From positions 17,152,672 through 17,216,671 of the forward strand of contig CM022669.1 of the NCBI GenBank assembly GCA_012295275.1: a stretch of DNA of 64,000 nt. Reading direction: 5' to 3'. Made by a program: the position numbers and the translations under genes. Within the stretch, counting starts at the first letter, position 1. The number at the start of each line of letters is the position of its first letter. Below, piece by piece: positions 47,332 to 59,847 of the stretch. Origin of the DNA: Chrysomallon squamiferum. Its lineage: Eukaryota; Mollusca; Gastropoda; Neomphalida; Peltospiridae. The notes below the pieces were generated by a model that was not told the DNA's origin, ran no database searches, and saw only the letters and a program-made list of their open reading frames with translations.

Positions 47332-48155
47332 TCAGTCATCCCCAAATTTTTTCTGAAAGAACGAAAATTTACATAGTTATTAAAAACAAAACAATACTCA
47401 GACATACGTATAATTATATCTTAATAGCTGTGAACATTTTAACTAAAACTTAATCAGAAAGAAAGGGAAGAATTAATTATTGAATAGATATTTATTAACA
47501 TTCTATTAATTGCTTTCTCCTGAGGGAGCCTGAGAGATGGTCAGACACACGATCGGGTGCCAGTGGTGCAGCATTCAATTAAAAGGCCAAAGGTCGTCGT
47601 ATTAACTCCATTTTGTTGTTGTTCCCATTGAGCCATTTCTCGTTCCAACCAGTGCTCCATAAACATGTATAACAAAAGCCGAGGTATGTACTGTTATAAC
47701 TGAGCTTATAAAAGATTCACTGTCGCTAATCGGAAATGGCAGATCATGAAATAAGGGACAGGGCTTCTCGTAGCAGTCATTAACCAACGATAAATCAGCA
47801 TCCATAAAATCGTAAACAGAATGTGTTGAGAGATATTTTCTTTCAGTGCTCTCGTCATTTAGTAACATACTGAGTCAACTTCCCTCAGGAGTAACTAATT
47901 TCTGATGTAGCTGCAGATTAAAACTGTGAGGTACGCGCGTTTAATATAAAATATTTATTCTTTTTCCTTTGCTTTTCCTACAATGCTTACCCCCATTCTT
48001 TCTCTCATCATCTTTCTCAGTTTTTCCATGTCGAAGAAGCCGAATTTGTCATCGAAGTCCTTGTCGTCACCACTTTCGTTGGAGTCGTTGTCTGCAACTA
48101 CAGCAACAGCCACCAACAGTGACAGGACCAAAAACGTCAACAGAAATTTGTTCAT
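47332..48155 (-). CDS. Small secreted peptide, gene C (two coding exons)
   Basis: Minus-strand coding exons 48155-47991 and 47352-47332 with a phase-0 intron (donor GGG|GTAAGC, acceptor TCTTTCAG). ATG directly follows the intron-1 acceptor (TTCTTCAG|ATG). The product has 61 residues: signal peptide about 1-20 (MNKFLLTFLV start), an acidic Asp/Ser/Asn-rich segment (DNDSNESGDDKD 22-33), DDKFGFFD 35-42, a basic amphipathic part (MEKLRKMMRERMG 43-55) and an exon-3 tail, KKFGDD. There are no cysteines. Exon 3 and its 3' UTR align with gene B (GAGGATTTCT, ATGAAATCCTTGTTTAAAA) and gene A (GAAGTGAAATAAAGATC). The MNKFLL start, DDKF and KLRKMMRER/KLRKLMRER motifs are shared with gene A. If the intron were retained, a different tail (VSIVGKAKEKE) would follow. 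Role unknown. Confidence 0.78.
47470..47900. other. Intron 2 of gene C, no further structure
   Basis: An 88-codon minus-strand frame (47602-47868) lies wholly in the predicted intron. I see no domain or start context to support it. Confidence 0.4.
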
Positions 48156-48299
48156 CTGAAGAAAAAATAGATATATAGCTTAATTTATATACTGCGATAT
48201 ACTGAGCAACAAAAAGTTAGAAACGATCAGAAAGAAATAAAAGCGTTTCTATGGGGAAAAACAGAACGCTTATAGTGTATGATATACTGACGTACAGAA

Positions 48300-48640
48300 T
48301 GACAAGAAGAAGAAATAAAACACAATAAAAAACGTTAACAAAAATCTCTTTATCTGAAGGAAAGAAAGCTAAATACGTAGTAGAAACAAGGCAAACAAAC
48401 ATAATAATAAGAAGAAGAAGAAGAAGAAGAAGAAGAAAGAAAGAAAGAAAAAAGAAAGAAAGAAGTAAAAAGACAGGATCAGAAAGTCAACAAAAATCGC
48501 TTCAACTGAAGAAAAGAATAAGAAATAGTTTAATACACTAATTATAATGAACTAAAATTTGACGGGTTAAAAAAAAAAAAGAAAGAAAGAAACGTTAAGA
48601 AAAGTCTCTTCATATAAAGAAGAAAAAAGATGAATTGTTT
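48300..48640 (-). repeat. Tandem decayed exon-2 starts in intron 1 of gene C
   Basis: Three stretches (around 48330-48365, 48472-48516 and 48596-48635) repeat the plus-strand form of the true start (48121-48165). The clearest pair is GACAGGACCAAAAACGTCAA with TTCATCTGAAGAAAA at the real gene against GACAGGATCAGAAAGTCAAC with TTCAACTGAAGAAAA at 48472. The match covers signal-peptide codons, the ATG (mutated in two copies) and the acceptor with its pyrimidine tract. Confidence 0.65.
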
Positions 48641-49167
48641 AATATATCGATACACTAAAAACAAATCAGTAAGGCTATTAATGCAACATTCTTTTCACTT
48701 GTGATGCTACTAAAAGATTTTTAGAACAAATTAAAAAATTGGGCAATCTTCAAACTCTTTTCTTATCAAAAATTTAAACTTAGTGAATATAAGTATCAAT
48801 GGGTTAACTAACTGCAAACCTACATAAAGGAAAATTAGTATGTATACAATTAGGCAGAGCAGAATTAAGTATAAATAAGTAAGTAAATTAGTAAGCAAGT
48901 ATATTAAGTAAATAAGTAAGATAGTAACTAAGTAAGTTAAGTAAGTAAATAAGTAAATAAATAAGTAATTATTCTAATTTATTTAATGCGAAGTTGATAA
49001 TTAACAGTAATAAACACACGTTCAGTGTATTTCGAGCAATAACAAATGCATTTAATGACGTCACAATGACATTAAAATAGAAAAAACTATATTCTGTCTT
49101 TCTTACACTTCAGGTCAAATTAAATTTGGGAATCAGTGTAATAGATAAAACATAACTAAGAAACATA

Positions 49168-49222
<55 letters not shown>

Positions 49223-49338
49223 AAAAAAAAAAAATAATAAAAATTGTTGTAACCAAACCTAAACTTTAAGCGTAGCAAAAGTCAATCAAAAAAAAAAAAA
49301 AAAAAAAAAAAAAATAATAATAATAAATTTGTTCTTAC
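48641..49338. other. Rest of intron 1 of gene C
   Basis: Contains a degenerate AAGTAAGTAAAT array (about 48875-48968) and two long A-runs (49171-49220 and 49288-49312). Confidence 0.6.
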
Positions 49339-49376
49339 CTTTTTAGCCGGCTATTGAAGTTTGTTCAATATACAGT
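49339..49376 (-). other. Non-coding exon 1 of small-peptide gene C
   Basis: On the minus strand: TATCACTGTATATTGAACAA, then ACTTCAATAGCC and AAAAAG|GTAAGAA. Aligns with exon 1 of genes A and B. Confidence 0.7.
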
Positions 49377-49399
49377 GATAATACGTGTAATACTACGCA

Positions 49400-49407
49400 T
49401 TTATATA
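49400..49407 (-). promoter_or_regulatory. TATA box of small-peptide gene C
   Basis: TATATAAA on the minus strand, about 28 bases before ATCACTG. Confidence 0.75.
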
Positions 49408-52400
49408 CACACAAGTCAAAAGTGAAAGACGTTTTCATTGGATGACTGTTTTGTTGTTTCTTCCCTCTCTTTTCTAAATTGACTTTTCAGAGATGTTATC
49501 TTTTCTCCCTGTGAAGTCACATATTGGATCCTCCCACTGAACAAACTTATTTTTTAATTTTTTATTTTATTTTTTTTTTATTTTATTTTTTTTTATTTCG
49601 GTACATCCAGGAATATCTGTCTGGTGAATCGTTCTAGGTTTATTTTTTTTATTTTTTTGTTTTTTTGTTTTGAAGATCTGTTTGATGATGATCTTCATCA
49701 ATAACATCATCGTCATCATCGTTATTATTGTTATTGTTATTGTTATTTTTATTATTATTATTATTATTATTAACAACAACCTCGACAGCAGCAGCAGCAA
49801 CAACAAGAACAAAAACAACAACAATTGCAACATATTCGACAACAACAGTAATAATAATAATAACGAAAAAGATGAAGATGATGATAATGATGAAGAATTC
49901 GAGAGGCATTTTTTAATGAAAAATAAAAAAGGACTACAAAGAAAGGAAGGAAGAATGAAGGAATGAAATGGAAATAAATACAAATTCCAGAGATTTCATT
50001 TTAGTTCATATGAAAGGAGAATTTTATATGAACTAGAATATAACAATACCGAAACAAAAAAACAACAACAACAACAACAATAATAATAACCATAACAACA
50101 ACAACACATTAGAACATAAAAAGAATAAAAACAACAGAGTATATGTATATTCTGTGCATTTATATACTGCTAAGAAAAAGGTGTTTTTTGTGGTAACATC
50201 TGTTTAGAATAGCTGCTTTGTTGACTGAAATTAGAATGACGTTTTTCTTCATTCAAGTAAACTGCAGTGAAATACTGACTGATAAATTAACTGTTTGATG
50301 TTCTCGCTAATTTAACGTCTGTGAGTCGGTGTGCGTGCATATGTGTATAGGTGTATGTGTATGTGCGTGTGTGTTTGACGAATGTGTGCGCATTCTAGAG
50401 AATGCATAGAATGCTGCATGCAGAGAAACAGCACCAGGTTGCAATCGCTAATAATCTAATCTCTGAACTGAAACGTGTGCTATATAGAGATATATCCAGT
50501 GTATACAGACATCCAAAATAAATAAATATATAAATAAAGAAAGAAAGAAAAACAAATAAATTCGATATGTACAGTAGTAAGTGACTTATTACTTGTTTGA
50601 AGTGAAGTACAGAAGTATCAACTCGATCTAAGAACGGTGCTGTTCTTGAAAAAACCCCAAATAAAAACGTACTCAGTGTTATAGCTAGACATGGTACTAA
50701 AAGGTTATAAATAAGGGCATTTTGTCATTAACACTTTTAACAAAACAGAGCTAGTTTTCAGCCACGTCTTTGAATCGATCTCCGAATCAACCATCTTTGA
50801 ACTTACGTTAACTGCTATACGTGTCTGTGGTGTATCATCAAAGGTTAGAAAGTGTGTTTTGATCAAACAGACATACAACGTGTTACAAACGTTTTTTTTT
50901 TTTTTTTTAAACGTGACCGACAACAGATAGAAATTTGATGATATCTTCCACTGCTTGGTGGGATGTTAAATTTAATCAAATATCAAATATCGTTGTATGA
51001 CGTACTCGGTTCGAAATATCCCGTGGTTATTTCTTGTTATCTAAAATTAATGTTCGATCTTTTGTCTATAACAGATGTTCTGTGTCAAATACCACGAACA
51101 ATAAAGACAACGGCGATGAAAAACATTGAAGAAAATAAAAAGTGAAATATTAAAACAATAAAAATAATTTGATGATATTTTACTACCACTACTTCCACTA
51201 TTACTATTACTGTTACTACTACTACTACAACCAACACTATTACTATTACTTCTATTACAAATACTACAACTACTACTACTATTGCCACTACTACTACTAC
51301 ATTTCTTTATTTATAGTGTGTATCTGTCTTCGACCCCCCTCAGTTATGATATTCAAACTGCTGCAAAGATTCAGTGTTGTATGTAAAATATATGATGACT
51401 AATATATGTGCGTGTGTGTGTATATATGTGTGTATGTATGTGTGTGTGTGTGCATATATATATATATAATAATAATCTTTAAGCATAAAACGTCACAGTT
51501 CTTTTCAAACACACAGTATGTTCTTTTTGCTCTATCTGCTAAATTAGGTGATATGTTATGGATAAGATAATTTAGAAATGAGTATCTCTTTCTCGTTCCA
51601 ACCAAACTACTGAAGTAATCTTTTCTTTGTGAGTAACGTAGAGAGAGAGAGATTAAACCTATCCTATTGTTAAAAACAGATCTATTGGTAATCTGAGAGA
51701 CACAGCAAAATATTTCACTGTATCCAGTGAAGGTGTATTATTTGTGTGTGTGCGTGGGTTTGGGTTTGTGTGTATGTACTAGTGTTTGTGTTTATGTTTA
51801 TGCGTGTATGTATTTGTGTTTGTATGTGTTGTGGGTGCGTATGTACATTTTGTGTACATGAGTTCGTGTTTTTATGTATATGTGTTTGTGTGTTTTTGTG
51901 TGTGCGTATGTATGTGTTTGTCCGTGAGTTTCATATTTGTGTTCTGTGTGTGTAATTTTTTGTGTTTGTGGTATGTATTTTTGTTTGTGGTATGTGTTTT
52001 TGTTTGTTGAATGTGTTTGTTGCGTGTGTGTTAGTGTTTGTATATGTATGTGTATATGTTTGTGTCTATGTATATTTATGAATACAGATATGCATTGGTC
52101 TGTGTGTGTGTGTTTATGTATGTGTTTCTGTTGTGATTGTGTTTGTTTTTGTATGTGTCTTTCTTATTGCAGATATGTCTGTTTTTGGCATATGTGTGTA
52201 TGTGTTTGTGTATAGTGTGTCTGTTTTCATATTTGTGTGCAGTGTGTGAATGATTTTGTGTTTGTGAAAAAAAAATTGGCGATAAATTAAGCAAGTCTTG
52301 ATAATAACCCGAACGCACCCGATCACAGCCGGAAATTGTCGAAAATTACTAAAGCGAATTGTAAGTTAAGAACTCTTCGTGAGGATTACTTGGGATATCT

Positions 52401-54344
52401 AGATAAAGACGTTAAAAACTTTAAAAATAACAAATGTGGCTTTCATTTATTTCCACGCCATGAATTGTTTTAAACAATTTGAAGCTGTTAATTATAGATT
52501 TTTAGTTATATGAGAGTGTGTTGAATGTTAAAATATGCTGCTTTTCTTTGAAAATATAATTAAATGTCGAGTTTAGTTTAACTAAAAATCTCCGTGGTTA
52601 CTCATGTTTATTGATCGCTGTTTAAAATACACGAATCGTGAAAGTGGACATTCCGGATTTACGTACGAAGTGAATTTTCTCTTTAAAGGGACATAACTCA
52701 GATTGGCTTAATTTTGTATTGCGCCGAAAGTTTTAGCTGTCGTTTCTATACTTTAATAATAATAAAAATGATGTTTATGATGATGTTGTTGGTGTCCTTG
52801 ATGATGATGATAACAATAAAAAAAAAATTAAAACTACATTATTAACGACACAAACACAAATACACACATTCGCACATACACAAACACAACATTCACGTAA
52901 TCTAACTTTCAGGTACATGTACAAATCGCTTATTTGAAAATTGACAGTATTGATACAAACAGAATGAAGTTACATATAAAAAGCATTCCTCTAAAAGAAC
53001 ACATGCTCACGTTTTCTCTCTCTCGCTCAGAAATACAATCACACAGACATACAGACACACAAACACAAACATTATTTCTCTCTCTTTCTCACAAATACAG
53101 ACTCAAACACACAAATATACACATGCACAGATAATGTCACATATCCACATAGAAATATATACAAAAACACTTTAAATCTGAAACAGGTATTCATTAAAAC
53201 ATTTCAAATTAAAAAATCGGGTATCACTTGTTTTCTGTTTTGTTTACGAACACTATTAGAAACGATGACATCAGGAATATTTAACATCTAAAACACAAAC
53301 ATAATAAAATAGAAAAAAAAAAAAAATATATATATATATATATATCCCTTCAAAATAATTATAGGTGCAAAACAGATATGTTTATTATTAGCATAAAATA
53401 ATCGTTAGGATATTAATAGTCAAACAAAAAAGTTGCCCTAATTTCGATAAATATCGAGTCTTAGTATATTTATTATCAGCATAATGTAATCGTTAGGACA
53501 GTATATAATAACGTCTGATTTTTTATTTTAAAAATCTTCAGGCGTATCAAAGCCATCTGTAACCAGCAAAAAAAAAAAAAAAATAATAATAATAATAATA
53601 AATAAATAAAAAAATAAAAATAAAAAAAGTTGCTCCTGTTGTATTTAATTTCGTGTTTTGTTCATCATCTGTGGTAAAGAATACAATTTTGATTTATAAC
53701 AGAAAATTTGAAAAAAAAAAAAAAAATCAATTTAGGAAGGGCAACAACTCCCCGTCTTCTCAGTTTAATTGATAATTTAGAAAGAACGGGCTACACAATT
53801 TAATAAACTCTTACGTTTGAATCTTCAAATCTCGGATTTGACAGGGGCGAATCGACTCCCGGATGTCTGATTTAAATTGATAACGCTAAAACAACGAGTT
53901 AGAAAACCTAATAAAGTCGACATTTGTTAGCAGCGAATATTTGAAAAATCAGAAGTGCCTCTGGAGACATTATTCTTTTGACGTTCAGTGTCAAATTTAA
54001 TGCAAAATAGAATATTTGTTGGTCGCTTGTTCATGTTAAAACTGTAGTTAGACTGTAATTGAGAATATCATAAAGCGTTAGAAATATTAGAATTATCTCT
54101 GTCTTTCCATTTAATATTAGATATAAAGTTAATAGGAATTTTCACTGCGAAGAAAAACAAATATAAACTATTTGCCGTTGTATGTTGATACAGAAATTGA
54201 TATTGAGCTGACTTCATAAAATTTTAGTATATTAGATGTAAATATTTATTATGGCATATGACATAGGGTATTGGATTAATTAGATTTAAAGCTGATATAA
54301 TATACATATAAACTGTGCCTATATATCTATCTATGTGTATTTAT
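49408..54344. other. Repeat-rich intergenic DNA
   Basis: About 5 kb without a supported gene. (ATT)n/(AAC)n/(AAT)n at 49725-49865, (ACT)n at 51180-51303, a long degenerate TGTGTTTGTATG-type array at about 51735-52262 whose Cys/Val-rich frames are artefacts, and A-runs at 53311-53326, 53567-53585 and 53711. AAAGGGACATAACTC occurs at about 52685, similar to a short motif I recall as common in molluscan genomes. Confidence 0.55.
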
Positions 54345-54492
54345 GAGTGTGTATGTGTGTGTGTGTATGTCTGTGTATATATATATAGATATGTATGTAT
54401 CTACATTTGCTGTTACGTCAGATTAAAACTAACATTTCAAACTGTCATTTCCCGTTTTAACCTCAACCAGTGCTAAACGCTTTCGTTTAAGC
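54345..54492 (+). repeat. Dispersed repeat, copy 1
   Basis: A TG/TATG-rich head is followed by CAGATTAAAACTAACATTTC, CATTTCCCGTTTT and CTTTCGTTTAAGCA. The same order recurs at 58185-58345, on the other side of the LicD gene. Confidence 0.65.
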
Positions 54493-54559
54493 AAATCAAC
54501 GAGATATCAGCCATAAGCAGTCTAGGCTGCATTCTTCCGTCAAAACAAGGGAAAATTCG

Positions 54560-55445
54560 ATTTGGATTAATATTTACAAAACTCAATTATCCGTTTTCTT
54601 TGTTTGCATTTGCGCCCCGAGAAACCACTGCGACTGGTGGGCTGCTCGGAACGGAAAACACTCGCTGCTTCTCAAGTGTCAGTGACGTAAAACAAACTTG
54701 CTTTAGAGTCCGCGTGCCTGTCCCGGAAACTGGACGCGTGTTGCTTCTGGAGTATCATTGGTGCGAACGAACGCATCATGATTTTTCGATCTCTGCCGCT
54801 TATAGAGTCTATCACTGGATAACTGGCTATTCGGGCGATTCTGGAACATTGATTGGCAGGCTTTGGTTTCAGTGAGGTGAAGGAAAAGAGAAGGAGATGG
54901 AGGGAGGGAGGGAGAGGGAAAGAAAACCAAATCAGACGTCGAATCAGCGTGTGCTTGGAAAAGACGTCAAAGTTTGAAAACTCGATTACTAAGTGGAGAC
55001 AAAGACGCGATGAGTCCAATCTCTGTGTGTAACCAGTCGACAAGCTGCTAACGAGCTGCCTCTATTTTCTAGAGGAACAAAAATACAGCGGGCTATTAAA
55101 GAAGAGAAAACTACTGAACAAGCGATACACACATTCCACGCTCATCGTAGCGCGCAACGGCAATATCGAATGATTGATTTGGGGGTAATTGAATTTCTAG
55201 AGTGTGAATTGAGTGTGATGAATTTAAATAAATCAAAACTCTCGTCCATGTAGCGAATGTTTCATGTGAGGTAACCGACGGGAGTGCCCGAGGAGGTGGT
55301 GCGTCATTCAGAAATGGTGGAAACGATAAAGCAGTGTTTGCGGCAATTCAAACTCGGGACAAACGGCGAAGACCTGTCTGTGTCTGGAGGTTACGATTTC
55401 CAAAAAGCTATGATTAGTTTTCAGATATTGTGCCAGTTTTCAATG
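54560..55445 (+). promoter_or_regulatory. Candidate promoter and 5' exon for the LicD gene
   Basis: A GC-richer stretch with CATTGG/GATTGG (inverted CCAAT) motifs near 54760 and 54850 ends in ...TTTTCAATG|GTAGGTG (donor at 55446). The last 150 bases hold a coding-like frame beginning MVETIKQCLRQF at ATG 55314. Joining this donor to the acceptor at 56609 keeps that frame open until a TGA that overlaps the LicD ATG. In that model it would act as an upstream open frame in a 5' leader. This is a model only; no splice evidence is available. Confidence 0.35.
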
Positions 55446-56671
55446 GTAGGTGAATTTCGCTTATAATTGCTTATTAGCACAAATACCAAAGGAGAACAGA
55501 AGCGTCTTCTGTTTTTTTTTTTCATTTCACTCGCTTTTATTCCAGCGACATTGAAGAATGACATTTAGTTAATAACAGTCTTTCTTCAGTATTGTATTGA
55601 AGTATCCTGTCCGTTCATGATTACTTTTTTTGAGGGGGAACAAAGACAGCAGAAAAAAGCTTAAACGATTACTGAAAGAACAAAAAGAAAAAGAAAAAAG
55701 AGGAGAAAAAGACATTCAGCTAATATTGACTATTCCTGGTTATTTTCGGCCATCGTGGTGCTCAAGCAACTGGGTGGTGTTTTTTTTTCGGTGCTATTCA
55801 TAAACTATATCCAGACCCATCGGCCACGAAGCGAGAAGAGGAAAACATTAATGGACAATCGCGTGACTGGCGGTGATAATTTGCACAAGAATAATGGTCA
55901 TGCTAACTCCGCCAATCGATGCGCGGTTAAAGTGTTCGGCAGTGTTCGGCACTTGCGCCGAATGATGTTTCAATTACCGAAGTCTTTTTACGACCAGTAA
56001 CTCAGCGGGTGATTATTAAACAGGCGTGTCAATGCATTCATTTCAAAGTTGTTCTGGTCAGAACAGTTGTGAATGTGTGACCAAAAGTGATGGAAATATT
56101 CCACATTCTTCAGTTGTACTCACAAAGAAGATCGACGCTATTCTGAAACCTGTTTCTAAACATTAACTACATGAGTGGGAGAATATTGAATTAATTCCAA
56201 AGCTTGTAAATTTGTTTGAGCCAACAAGTGTTTCTGAATATAAAATAATTTAATGTAGGAGAGATCTGATAATGTGTTTCGATTTATTCTAAAAGATTCA
56301 ACAAGTGGTAGTTCATACAGAATTTTGAATTTAGAAAAAAAATCAGCTAAGCTAACCGAATTTCAGTTGATGTTTTTAGAAAGTTTGTGACAGTAGCAAG
56401 ATGTTCCTCAAAGAATGAACTTCAGAATTAAGCACCAAAATATTTTAATTTTCAGGAACCGAAAATAATTCAGTTGTATAGGATTATCTTTGGTACAAAG
56501 TTGTTCTTACTTAACTGTCGGAAAAGGAAACGATCTAGCAGATACGTTCCTAACTACATGCTTAAATTTAGCTGTGTGAATAAATTATCTTCTGTTGCCT
56601 TGATTTCAGACCTACAAAACAGCCAGTTTTCTTCGAGAACGGATGTCTCCTGTTCCTGCTGATTCGTCACG

Positions 56672-57712
56672 ATGAATTCTCCCAAACTCTGGCACTGTCT
56701 CTGGGTGATTGTTTGCGCAGGAATTTTCACCCCGTTTATTCTGTTGTACACGGCAAGCTGCACGAAGCCGTGGCGCGCTGGTGAAATCTCTCTGTCGCCG
56801 AGACGTTTCTCCAGGAACGGCCGCGAGATGATGTCGGTGGAAAAAGACATTCTGCGGCTGCCCCCGGTGTTCAGATCGGTGAACGGTACCTCGGTGAACG
56901 CGATAAACAAAACAAACGTTGGGGCTTTATCAACCTACTATTTCCAGCACGGCAACCTCTCGGAGCCGAAGACGCCGGGAGATTTCTGGATGCTTTTCCA
57001 GCCCATGGTAACCCCGACCGAACGTGACATCATGCTGTACACGTTTCAGATTTTCATCCGCGCGTGCGAACAAGCCGACCTGACGTACTTCCTGTACGGC
57101 GGGACCTTACTCGGCGCGTACAGACATCACGGACTCATTCCGTGGGACGACGACGTCGACGTGATGATGAACGCGTCTGACAAAGGACGCGTTAAAGAAA
57201 TTCTCTCAAAGTTTACCCAGTTTGGGCTGCATTCGCCCACTCACAAACAGTGGAAGTTTTTCCTGAAAGGCCTGCCGAGTTTAAAGCAAAGACCGTACAG
57301 TTGGCCTTACGTCGATATTTTCTTCTTTTCTGAAAGCAATGGTTTTATCTGGGACGAAAGTCGCCAGTACAGACACGAGTTCAACTTCAGCAGATCTCTC
57401 GTGTTTCCTTTGCAATTTCGTCCATTTGAAAACGCTCTGCTACCGGTTCCTTGCAACATGGCGTCAGTGTTGACTACGAATTATCTGAAAAACGTGTGCG
57501 TGACGACAAACTACGTTCACAAACTCGAGTCCGATCTTCCAGGTTACATCAAGAAGCGAGTGCACTGTAAACATCTTTACAATCTGTTTCCTTTTGTATT
57601 CAGGACAGAAAATGCTGACGGGACCGTTAGTGAAAAGGTCAAGGTCGGCGATTACGAAGTGAGAACAGTGATTATGCCGCAGTTTTGTAAATCTGGTCCA
57701 TCCGTAGTGTAA
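56672..57712 (+). CDS. LicD-family (fukutin-like) type II membrane protein
   Basis: 346 residues in one coding exon, with an acceptor (TTGATTTCAG) ending at 56609 so that 62 bases of leader precede the ATG. An N-terminal signal anchor (about residues 7-28) implies type II Golgi/ER topology. N-glycosylation candidates are N71, N79 and N95. The LicD domain begins at about 138: [16 protein letters not shown] is followed by IPWDDDVDV (156-164), whose Asp residues are the usual metal/nucleotide-binding ones. WPYVDIFFF (211-219) and the PLQ...LPVPCN block are further LicD features. The family covers phosphocholine transfer in bacteria (LicD) and ribitol-phosphate transfer in animals (fukutin, FKRP). 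Molluscan members are numerous and mostly uncharacterised, so the acceptor here is unknown. The C-terminal part ([14 protein letters not shown]) lacks any extra domain. Confidence 0.9.
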   Translation: MNSPKLWHCLWVIVCAGIFTPFILLYTASCTKPWRAGEISLSPRRFSRNGREMMSVEKDILRLPPVFRSVNGTSVNAINKTNVGALSTYYFQHGNLSEPKTPGDFWMLFQPMVTPTERDIMLYTFQIFIRACEQADLTYFLYGGTLLGAYRHHGLIPWDDDVDVMMNASDKGRVKEILSKFTQFGLHSPTHKQWKFFLKGLPSLKQRPYSWPYVDIFFFSESNGFIWDESRQYRHEFNFSRSLVFPLQFRPFENALLPVPCNMASVLTTNYLKNVCVTTNYVHKLESDLPGYIKKRVHCKHLYNLFPFVFRTENADGTVSEKVKVGDYEVRTVIMPQFCKSGPSVV

Positions 57713-58184
57713 AACTTGTCTCTTAACTGTAGTGGCTCGTTTCGAAGATTACGTTGTTTTGGATTTTCAAAATTTTTTTTGTGTTTGTTTTGTTTTATTT
57801 GTTTGTTTTTGCTTCGTTTTTTTTTTTTTTTTTTTTTTTTTTTGTATGAAGAATATCGTATAATATAATTATTAATGTGTTTTAAAAGTATTTAAGTTAA
57901 TGTTTTCATATGGTGGTGAACATAAATGTTATAATAGGTTTTGCATAAATGTTCGTTTTGTTTATTTCATTCAACATTTCATTCACCTTCACAAAAAAAA
58001 AAAAAAGAAAAGAAATAATACATTATTTATTTTTTTAAAAGTCAGAATGAAAAAATAAAATAAATAATAGCTTTTTAGCTTGTCTTGTTAACGTCATTTT
58101 GTGTGTTGATATGTATTCACAAATAATTACATCCTCAGTTATCCGGAATGGGTTTTTCATTTCGTCACGATTAGCATATATACA

Positions 58185-58345
58185 TGTGTTGTGTTTGTGT
58201 GTGTGTATGTATGTATGTGAGTGTCTGTCTGTCTGTATGTGGGTGTGTATGTGCGCATTTGCTAGTAAATCATATTAAAACTAATATTTCAAATGATCAT
58301 TTCCCATTTTCTCTAAAAATAATACAAAATTCTTTCGTTTAAGCA
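58185..58345 (+). repeat. Dispersed repeat, copy 2
   Basis: TG/TATG-rich head, then CATATTAAAACTAATATTTC, CATTTCCCATTTT and CTTTCGTTTAAGCA, matching 54345-54492. Confidence 0.65.
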
Positions 58346-58387
58346 TGCGTGTGTCTGTATATGTGTGTGTGTATATCTATATATCTG

Positions 58388-58390
<3 letters not shown>

Positions 58391-58437
<47 letters not shown>
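58391..58437. repeat. (TG)n microsatellite
   Basis: About 23 TG units. Confidence 0.95.
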
Positions 58438-58440
<3 letters not shown>

Positions 58441-59689
58441 GTGTCTATGTGTACAAAGACTTGTTAACTTACAAATAAAGCAAAGCAATCATCACAAGAA
58501 GCAAAATGCACTCTTACAACTTCAATAATCATAATGAAGTAGTGATGTTTTGAAAAACGAAGATTTATTCTTTTAGTGGATCAAACTGTTAATAATATAC
58601 AGCAATAAGAACAAATAAAGTTATAATTTATTATTCGTGTTTTTAGTCTTGTTGTTTTTATGCAGTTATTGATTGAGTGCATATTTCACTGTGTTGTATT
58701 CGCTTCGCACACAAATACACACACCAACACACAGTCACACACATATATACATTTATATATGCATATCGATACATAATTAAAACACATACATCCATACTTA
58801 CATACAATCAAAGGCGCACACAATTTTATATACATAAAGAGACGATTAATGTTTATAAATCTAACGAAGTTATATAATGTCTCATTTTCAAAAATGATTT
58901 ACAAAAAAAATGAAAACTTTGTTAACACGCTTAAATAAGATTATTAATAAAAATTCAGCCAGCAAAAGAAGAAAAAACAAAACTGCAAAAAACGAAGAAG
59001 AAGAAGTTGTTTCGATGATTCAGATGATATATGGCATTTTTATTCAGGCAAAAAAAAAAAAAAAAAAATGGGTTCACGTTCTAACTAAACGTGTAATTTT
59101 TAAAATCAATAAAAATTTTCAGTGCTGCATATCTGCAGTAATAATAATAATAAAAAAGGATTTAAAAAAAAAAAAATTAAAAGGCGGCTATGCATTGTCA
59201 TTTAATAAATCATTTATCAAATAAGATATAATTTTTGAATTTTTATAAATTAGTGTTTTTAACCTATTCATTAGTTGCTTTTTATTAATTTATTTTATTA
59301 TTATTATTATTTTTTTTTTTTAACGACGAATTCTTCTTTTCTTTACTTTACTGGCTTCCTTCCCTCTTATTATCTACGTACGTCATCCTTCCTTCCTCCT
59401 TTTCATGTCATCTGTCTTTCCTTATTCACTTCCTCTGTCTCTCTATCTCTTTCATTTCTTTGTCTCTCTCGTTCTCTCCTTCACTTTATCTCTCTCTCTC
59501 TCTCTCTCCCCCCACCCCACGCACACACAAACACACAAACGTTTATGAAAGACATTTACAGATCAAGTACATTATTAATAAAGTACAATTTGACCTGGTA
59601 CATCAACGTTGGTAAAAGCGGTTTCGGGAAACATATTTCTGGAATGTGAATTATTGATTTGCAATCAAAATAAAGTGCCTAGGCTGCAG

Positions 59690-59847
59690 GAGAGATAGAT
59701 GATACTACAAGAATCACCGGACTGACGACAACGTGGCCGTGGTCCCCACAGAGCAATCACTTCCACAGCGTGACTGATGTTGTCTACGAGCAGCGATGTT
59801 CGTGTTGCGATCACTTTAGATACATTGTTGTCTTGCATTCAGTTTAA
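59690..59847 (+). other. Candidate terminal exon or LTR-like segment
   Basis: An acceptor-like CTGCAG ends at 59689. From 59692 a frame of 51 codons reads EIDDTTRITGLTTTWPWSPQ, later DVVYEQRCSCCDHF, and stops at TAA 59845. AATAAA follows at 59868. The segment is GC-richer than its surroundings. It may be the last exon of an unidentified plus-strand gene, but a GC-rich stretch followed by AATAAA would also fit the R region of a retroelement LTR. Undecided. Confidence 0.3.

Larger units (their letters stand above)
57713..59689. other. 3' region of the LicD gene and intergenic DNA
   Basis: Poly-T at about 57820-57843, the second dispersed repeat, (TG)n at 58391-58437, a poly-A run at 59050-59068 and a T/C-rich tract (59.28-59.52 kb). 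No gene supported. Confidence 0.5.

Noticed and set aside
51735-52262. Cys/Val-rich frames that could look like cysteine-rich peptides
   Set aside because: They come from a degenerate TGTG/TATG repeat; all frames give similar low-complexity products.
54600-55043. Frames on both strands in the GC-richer stretch before the LicD gene
   Set aside because: No domain, unusual starts and overlapping opposite frames; more likely promoter or leader sequence.
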